64,000 nt of DNA. Origin: Lojkania enalia. Lineage: Eukaryota; Ascomycota; Dothideomycetes; Pleosporales. Location: positions 432,505-496,504 of the forward strand of contig ML986594.1 in NCBI GenBank assembly GCA_010094045.1, given 5' to 3'. Shown piece by piece: positions 58,765 through 64,000 of this stretch (within the stretch, counting starts at the first letter, position 1; each line of letters starts with the position of its first letter). A model generated the notes under the pieces. That model saw only the letters and a list, made by a program, of their open reading frames with translations. It was not told the origin of the DNA and ran no database searches. A program made the translations under genes and the position numbers.

Positions 58765-59640
58765 TTAGAGAAGCTTCTTCGGTGACCCGCTCTGGTTGCC
58801 GTTGACGTTAGGTCTTGATCGTTTTACAACCAGAGGCATTGTGGTCATCCGAGACCAAATCGACTCATTCTCATCTTGCATGTAGCTGAAGCAATGGTGT
58901 AGCCAGATGCCCCAGACAATGTAGGAATACGCTCCAGCACCAGTCATGATGTGCCTAGTCACGGGTCAGCACGGGGCGGCCTGCAGGTCGATGTCGCCGA
59001 CTCACCACCATCCGTGTCCTTCAAGAAGCGATCCCCAGAGCAGACCGATTTTCCTACGCCATCTTCCGAGAATTGGGCAATAGATATTGTCCAACTACCG
59101 GATTGCAAAGCTTCTCAAGGGGATATTCAGACTCCAAGCAATCATAATCCACGTCTAGCGCGGGATCATTTCATCTCTCAGATCCTGCCCTGCCTTCGGT
59201 TCACAGCGGGCCTGTGGATTTGCCGCTTACCTCTCCTTCGGTCGGAGCTTGAGCCGAATATTGACATCCATAACTCACATGGACCGCAATAGTACAATGG
59301 CCGTCAAGACAGCGTATGCAGTTTGATGAGAAGTCGGGTCCTGAAGGTAGTGATAGTACGGCGTATTAGAAGACGGCCAACGGTACGGAGGGAAACTTAG
59401 ATTTGCCAAATGAGAAGGTTGCATAGCACATTAAACAGGTAATATAGATCGTTGATAGTTCACCAACTAGCTGCATAAGAACTATGGCACATCATAAAAT
59501 GAGGACGCTTTCTAACAAGGTACTTTTTTGTATGGTTGTCCTTCATTTCAAAATTACATAGGAATGAAAGCTGTTGCTTCCGATGAGCAGATGTCCAATA
59601 AATGCCAAAGCACCCACACACCAATCTTAACCTCGTTAAA
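58765..59640 (-). pseudogene. Alkaline ceramidase (Ypc1/Ydc1 family) pseudogene
   Basis: The minus strand keeps most of a fungal alkaline ceramidase in pieces. From high to low coordinates: a weak N-terminal block (LLIGSNSFHSY near 59590), MQLVGELSTIYITCLMCYAT (about 59450), then a frame change, YYHYLQDPTSHQTAYAVLTA (about 59330), VMDVNIRLKLRPKER, WIMIAWSL, LDNIYCPILGRWRRKIGLLW, and GSLLEGHGWW joined over an intact 51-bp intron (58955-59005) to HIMTGAGAYSYIVWGIWLHH. In-frame stops interrupt it at 59275-59277, 59155-59157 and 59095-59097, and the N-terminus is missing. The family cuts ceramide in the ER/Golgi. Each stop could arise from a sense codon by one C-to-T or G-to-A change. It sits directly beside the A+T-rich block, which suggests decay driven by that neighbour. 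It is not likely to make a working enzyme. Confidence 0.8.
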
Positions 59641-60115
59641 ATTCATTTCCGTCTTCAGATTTAAGTACTTGCCAGTTTAACCTAAGCTATTAGCAAAGTT
59701 ATACATAATATTCTAGTCTATATAAATAGATTGCTAAGAGAGTATAAAGAATATATTAGAAAAGTATTAGTAAAACTATAAGAATATAAGTTACTTATAG
59801 CTCTAAAAAAAATATAAGTTTTATAAAATAAAAATAATATATTTTATAAGTAAGTAGTCTATATAAACCATTATAAGGATTTTTAGCTAGTCTACTAAAC
59901 TATATTAGATATTAATATATAATATTACGGTTAATATTATACTAGATATTATACTAGATATTAGCTAATATACCCCTTTTTTATATATATAAATATAGCC
60001 TACTAACTATTTTTAATTAACTAGTTTAACTTCTTATCTCTCTCTCTAAAATAAGATTTATCTTTTACTATAGTTATAAGTCTAATTATTATATTAAATT
60101 AACTATAATTTAATT

Positions 60116-60177
60116 TATATAATATATTCTACTATTAAAGTAACTATTCTATTAAAGTAGCTACTTTTTCTTAGTAT
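60116..60177 (+). repeat. Probable terminal inverted repeat, copy A
   Basis: This 62-base segment aligns with 61902-61963. Shared blocks are CTACTATTAAA and GCTACTTTTTCTTAGTAT, with transition differences between them. It lies at the outer end of each relic, although the two relics point in opposite directions, which is what a terminal inverted repeat would do. Confidence 0.6.
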
Positions 60178-61030
60178 AACAAATAGTATATATAAAAAGT
60201 TAATTTATTTAATATTAATAAGAGATTTTATATATAATATACTTTTATCTAATTTAGAATTTTCTCTATTATTCTTTTAGTACGTATAAGTATTATATCT
60301 AGTCTTACTATAATTACTATAGTAGCGTTAAACTAGTTAAACTCTTTTTTAAATATTAGTACTATAAGTCTTTTTAAAGAGTTAAAAGCTTATAAATACT
60401 TTAATAGTTATATATAAAGATCCCTTACTATATAATATTATACTACTATACTAAATATACTTTCTTTTATACGTTTTATATTTAGTTACTTCTTTTAATT
60501 ACTTTTAAGCTTAGAGTTATAAGTTTAAAAAAGTATATTCTAATATAGTATTAATTTAATATTTTTTATAAGCTATAAAAATTTTTCTCATATCTCTTTT
60601 AATAATTATATAAAGGACTTTTATATAAGTATTAATTATAATCTAAATTTATATATATTACTTAGAATTTTAAACTATTAAAAGTCTTCTTATAGAAATA
60701 GTTTTAGTAGAGTATATAGTTATATATTAAAATAATCTAATATAACTTATATATTTAAAGGAATAATTTCTATTACTTTAAAGACTTTTTAATAGTTTTT
60801 ATATATAAATATATTAAAAAATATATTCTTAAAAGTTGAAAAGAAACCTTTTTAATTAATATAATAGATATATTAATATACTAAGTTTTATATATACTAT
60901 AAATACTTTAACTTTAATAATAAGAAGTAAATTATATTAAAAAGTTAAAGTATATATAATAAATAAAAAGGTATATAAAATATTAGAATCTTTTATATAA
61001 GATAGTAATTCTTAAATTTTTAGTTAAGAT
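60116..61030 (-). mobile_element. Truncated Fot1/pogo-type transposon relic, copy A (3' part)
   Basis: The reverse complement of about 60340-61030 matches 62870-63530 (copy B) base for base over long runs with scattered transitions. One example is the ACTATTAAAAxxxCTTTAAAG region at about 60740-60800 versus 63085-63122. It holds the C-terminal part of the transposase and the element's 3' end. Its low-coordinate end (60116-60177) carries the same about 62-base sequence as the start of copy B, as expected for a terminal inverted repeat. Similarity to copy B stops near 61030, so the 5' half is missing. It appears more mutated than copy B. Confidence 0.75.
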
Positions 61031-61901
61031 AGTATTATTAACCTATATACTGCTAGTATATATAATAACCGCTATTATAATCGTATATATACTAGGGCTT
61101 ATTTATATTAAATTAGTTAGAGATAGTAGTTTTAGTAAAGAGAGAGTATTAGGATATTATAGTATTTTTATATTCCCCCTAATATCTATATATAGTACGC
61201 TTATTTTAGTATATATACTTTCTTCTTTCTCTTTATCTTCCTACTTACCTTATATTTAGCTTACTCCTTAGCTATTCTCTTATATAACACCTGAGATCTA
61301 TATATAGTATATAATACTAAACATTAATAAAATTTATTATTTTTACTTATAGCCTCTTATAATATAGAATTACTAGTTTTTTAAATATAATAAGTATATT
61401 TAGAAGTCTAATATAGTAATAAGATAAATCTATAAGAATAACTATATAGGATTTAATCTACTAAAAAAATCTTTTATCTTATATAGTTAGGTTTAAAACT
61501 ATTAAGCCTAGCTTATTAGATCTATTAGGTTTATTAGATTCGTTCTACTATACCTAATACTTCTACTATTATTATATATATAGGTTATATTATACTTTAT
61601 TATCTAGCTAATTATCTCTCTAGTTTCTATAATCTTACTACTTACTATCTAATAATTAGTCCTTAATATACTTCTATATATTATTATCTTATTAGTCTTC
61701 GTCTAAATTAACCTATATAGTAGCTAATATTAGATTAAACTCTAGTTATAGAAGTAGTACTTTTTAGCGTTTTATACTTATAATATTTACTCCTTTTTTT
61801 ATAGATTTATCTTAAAACTCTTTAATTTATTACCTTATCTACTCTATTTAAGTATAGTATTCTACTACTTTTAGTAGCTTATTTTAATTTCTAATATATT
61901 C

Positions 61902-61963
61902 TATATAATATATCCTACTATTAAAACAGCTAAACTATCGAAGCGGCTACTTTTTCTTAGTAT
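61902..61963 (+). repeat. Probable terminal inverted repeat, copy B
   Basis: Partner of 60116-60177; see there. It retains AAGCGGCTACTTTTTCTTAG, less mutated than copy A (AAGTAGCTACTTTTTCTTAG), the two differences being C-to-T and G-to-A. Confidence 0.6.
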
Positions 61964-63535
61964 TATAAATACTACGTACGAATTATAATAAATCTATAAT
62001 ATAACCTTCTATTAATTTAATAAGAAAGTAGAATTAAGCTTACCTTACAGGCGTATAAATTAGGCTAATTTAAGAGCGTATAATGTGCTACTATAGCTTT
62101 TAATATATAATATTAATAATTCTCTACTCAACTTTATAGAATCGCATTTTACCCTTATATATAACTAAATTACTAGAAGCTTATAGTAACCGAAGAATAA
62201 ACAATTATATAATATATTCTTAATCTTAATTTATAAGAATTTACGCCCCAGCTATATAAGGTAGTAGATATAGTAGATAAATTATTAGGCGTATATAGTA
62301 GAATATCTATAAGAAAGAATTAGTTTAAATAATTTATAGCGCGTATAAATAAGCTTAAAACAGCCTTTAATTAAGTAAAGAATTGTTAAAGAATAAAATA
62401 AGAGAATCTAGAGGTTATTAATATATAGTTTAAGCTCGTATAGAATATAATTATAAAATATAGTATATATAATAATAATATCTACAACTTTAATAAGATA
62501 AGCTTTAAGATAGGTATTATTAGTATTATAAAGGTTATTATAGGTTTAGAATATTATATAAGGTTTACTCTTATATAGCTAGACGATTATAAGTAGATTA
62601 TAGTTATCTAGAATATTTATACTACTATATATATAACCCTACTATTTATTATCTATAAAGAACGCATCTATATCTCTATATAATATAAAAAAGTAGGTAT
62701 ACTATATAATTGAAAAATTTTAGTTTCTAAGAACGGCTGGATAAATAATATATTTAGTCTTAAGTAGCTAAAGTACTTTAATAAATATATAAAGATGCGT
62801 TAAATAGAATTATATAAGCTACTTATTTTAGACGGCTATAAAAGCTACTTTAACTAGAAATTTAAGAATTACTATCTTATATAAAAGATCCTAATACTTT
62901 ATATACCTTCTTATTTATTATATATACTTTAGCTTCTTAATATAGTTTACTTTTTACTATTAAAGCTAAAGTACTTATAATATATATAAAACTTAGCGCG
63001 CTAATACGTCTACTATATTAATAAAGAAAACTTCTTTCCAGCCTTTAAAAACGCGTTTTTTAATATATTTATGTATAAGAACTATTAAAAGGCCTTTAAA
63101 GTAATAGAAATTATTCCTCTAAATATATAGGTTATATTAAATCGCCTTAATATATAACTATATACCCTACTAAAACTACTTTTATAAGAAGACTTCTAAT
63201 AGTTTAAAACTCTAAATAATATATATAAATTTAGGTTACAGTTAATACTTATATAAAAGTCCTTTATACGATTACTAAAAGAGGTATAAGAAGGATTCTT
63301 ATAACTTATAAAAGGTGCTAAATTAATACTATATTAGAATACACTTTTTTAAACTTGTAACTCTAAGCTTAAAAGGTAATTAGAAGAAGTAACTAAGCGT
63401 AAAACGCGTAAAAGAAAGTATATTTAGTATAGTAGTATAGTATTATATAGCGAGGGATCTTTATATATAGCTGCTAAAGTATCTATAAGCTTTTAACCCT
63501 TTAAGAAGACTTATAGTACTAATATAATAATGTAA
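61902..63535 (+). mobile_element. Fot1/pogo-type transposon relic, copy B (5' part and transposase)
   Basis: Starts with the terminal repeat (61902-61963). Plus-strand frames with many stops then follow the Fot1 transposase (DDE_1 family) from end to end. An N-terminal helix-turn-helix-like part lies near 62200-62330, then NIYNFNKISFKIGII (about 62477-62520) where active enzymes have the first catalytic Asp-Glu. LLILDGYKSY follows (about 62818) with the second Asp kept, then a PPHSSHLLQPLD-like stretch (about 62910), and NKENFFPAFKNAFF (about 63020). The first catalytic Asp reads Asn and the next Glu reads Lys, both G-to-A changes as RIP would cause. It ends near 63535 without the 3' repeat. 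Joining the parts of both copies suggests a full element of about 1.85 kb, close to Fot1. Confidence 0.78.
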
Positions 63536-64000
63536 AGAAATCGTTTTATAAAAAGCTTTATCTTTTTACTTATCTTATCCTACCCCTAATTCTACTCCTT
63601 TTCCCATCCGTATATAGTTATATACTCCCTTATAAGTAACTTAGTAGTTTTTCTATATTCTTTTGTATAAGGTCTATAGGTATTAATAGAATTCTTAGGT
63701 TCCTAATCCTCTATGTACTCCTATATACTTCTAAGTAGATTTATACTATATTCGGACCTATTATCTTATCTATACTATTATATTATATAGAAAAATTTAA
63801 TACTACTAATAATAGCTTCTTTAATAATATCGTATTAATTGTTTATTTAAATATATCTAAGTTTAAAATATACCTAATTTAGTTTAGATTATAATATTTA
63901 TATATTATTATATTAAATTATTTAGTTACTTAGATAGAATCTTAAAAATCTTCTATTAACTAAAACCTTTAGGTTTAGAACTTCCTATCCCCTACAATTA

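Larger units (their letters stand above)
59690..64000. repeat. A+T-rich, RIP-like degraded repeat block
   Basis: Composition changes within about 50 bases near 59690 from balanced to very A+T-rich DNA dominated by TA steps, with few C or G, and stays so to the window end. No open frame of useful length survives. This is the look of repeat-induced point mutation (C-to-T on either strand) in ascomycete transposons. Two Fot1-type relics inside are listed separately. The stretch 61035-61900 and the last 460 bases are further degraded sequence that I could not assign. Confidence 0.85.

Noticed and set aside
58951..59292. 113-codon plus-strand frame
   Set aside because: It is antisense to the ceramidase pseudogene, whose conserved blocks explain this stretch.

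Overview
This window is nuclear DNA of a filamentous ascomycete (Pezizomycotina). I would guess a leotiomycete, but nothing here fixes the class. The evidence is: many short introns (47-160 bp) with GT..AG ends and CTAAC/CTGAC branch sites; single-copy fungal housekeeping genes on both strands with short spacers; a beta-tubulin with the usual fungal exon pattern; and an abrupt change at about 59.7 kb into extremely A+T-rich DNA that looks like a RIP-degraded (repeat-induced point mutation) transposon block. Splice models below were joined by hand from reading frame, splice signals and family similarity. Every multi-exon total divides by three. One run of 120 Ns (51476-51595) marks an assembly gap.

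Layout. 1-1.6 kb: no recognisable gene. 1.6-5.5 kb: Rtp1 (RNA polymerase II nuclear import) and SmF (snRNP core). 5.5-8.5 kb: long spacer. 8.47-9.30 kb: a secreted, Kex2-type repeat peptide precursor with ten WGK[R/Q]-ending units, the most unusual gene here. 9.9-13.0 kb: CZIB/DUF866 zinc protein and a PPR-like organellar protein. 13.7-22.3 kb: the UNC-45/She4 myosin chaperone and the Cdc11/Nud1 septation scaffold. 22.9-30.6 kb: a disordered nuclear-type protein and the inositol hexakisphosphate kinase Kcs1. 31.3-35.1 kb: an intron-containing tRNA-Ile(AAU), a short-chain dehydrogenase, and Sen54, a subunit of the enzyme that removes such tRNA introns. 37.7-43.95 kb: a YAT-family amino-acid permease, a conserved gene of unknown function, and an HRI-type eIF2-alpha kinase. 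44.6-51.2 kb: a mitochondrial double HMG-box protein, a branched-chain aminotransferase and the pseudokinase Scy1. 52.7-58.1 kb: an Mtr-like amino-acid transporter, the phospholipid methyltransferase Opi3 and beta-tubulin. 58.8-59.6 kb: a broken alkaline ceramidase gene at the border of the A+T-rich block. 59.7-64.0 kb: the A+T-rich block, holding two truncated, oppositely oriented relics of a Fot1/pogo-type DNA transposon.

The genes do not form one pathway and there are no operons; this is ordinary euchromatin with mixed functions. Two features stand out. The repeat peptide precursor is a candidate source of secreted or modified peptides, and no UstY-type oxidase gene could be recognised beside it. 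The right-hand border shows a gene decaying next to degraded transposons. Beta-tubulin keeps the fungicide-sensitive residues at the classic benzimidazole positions.
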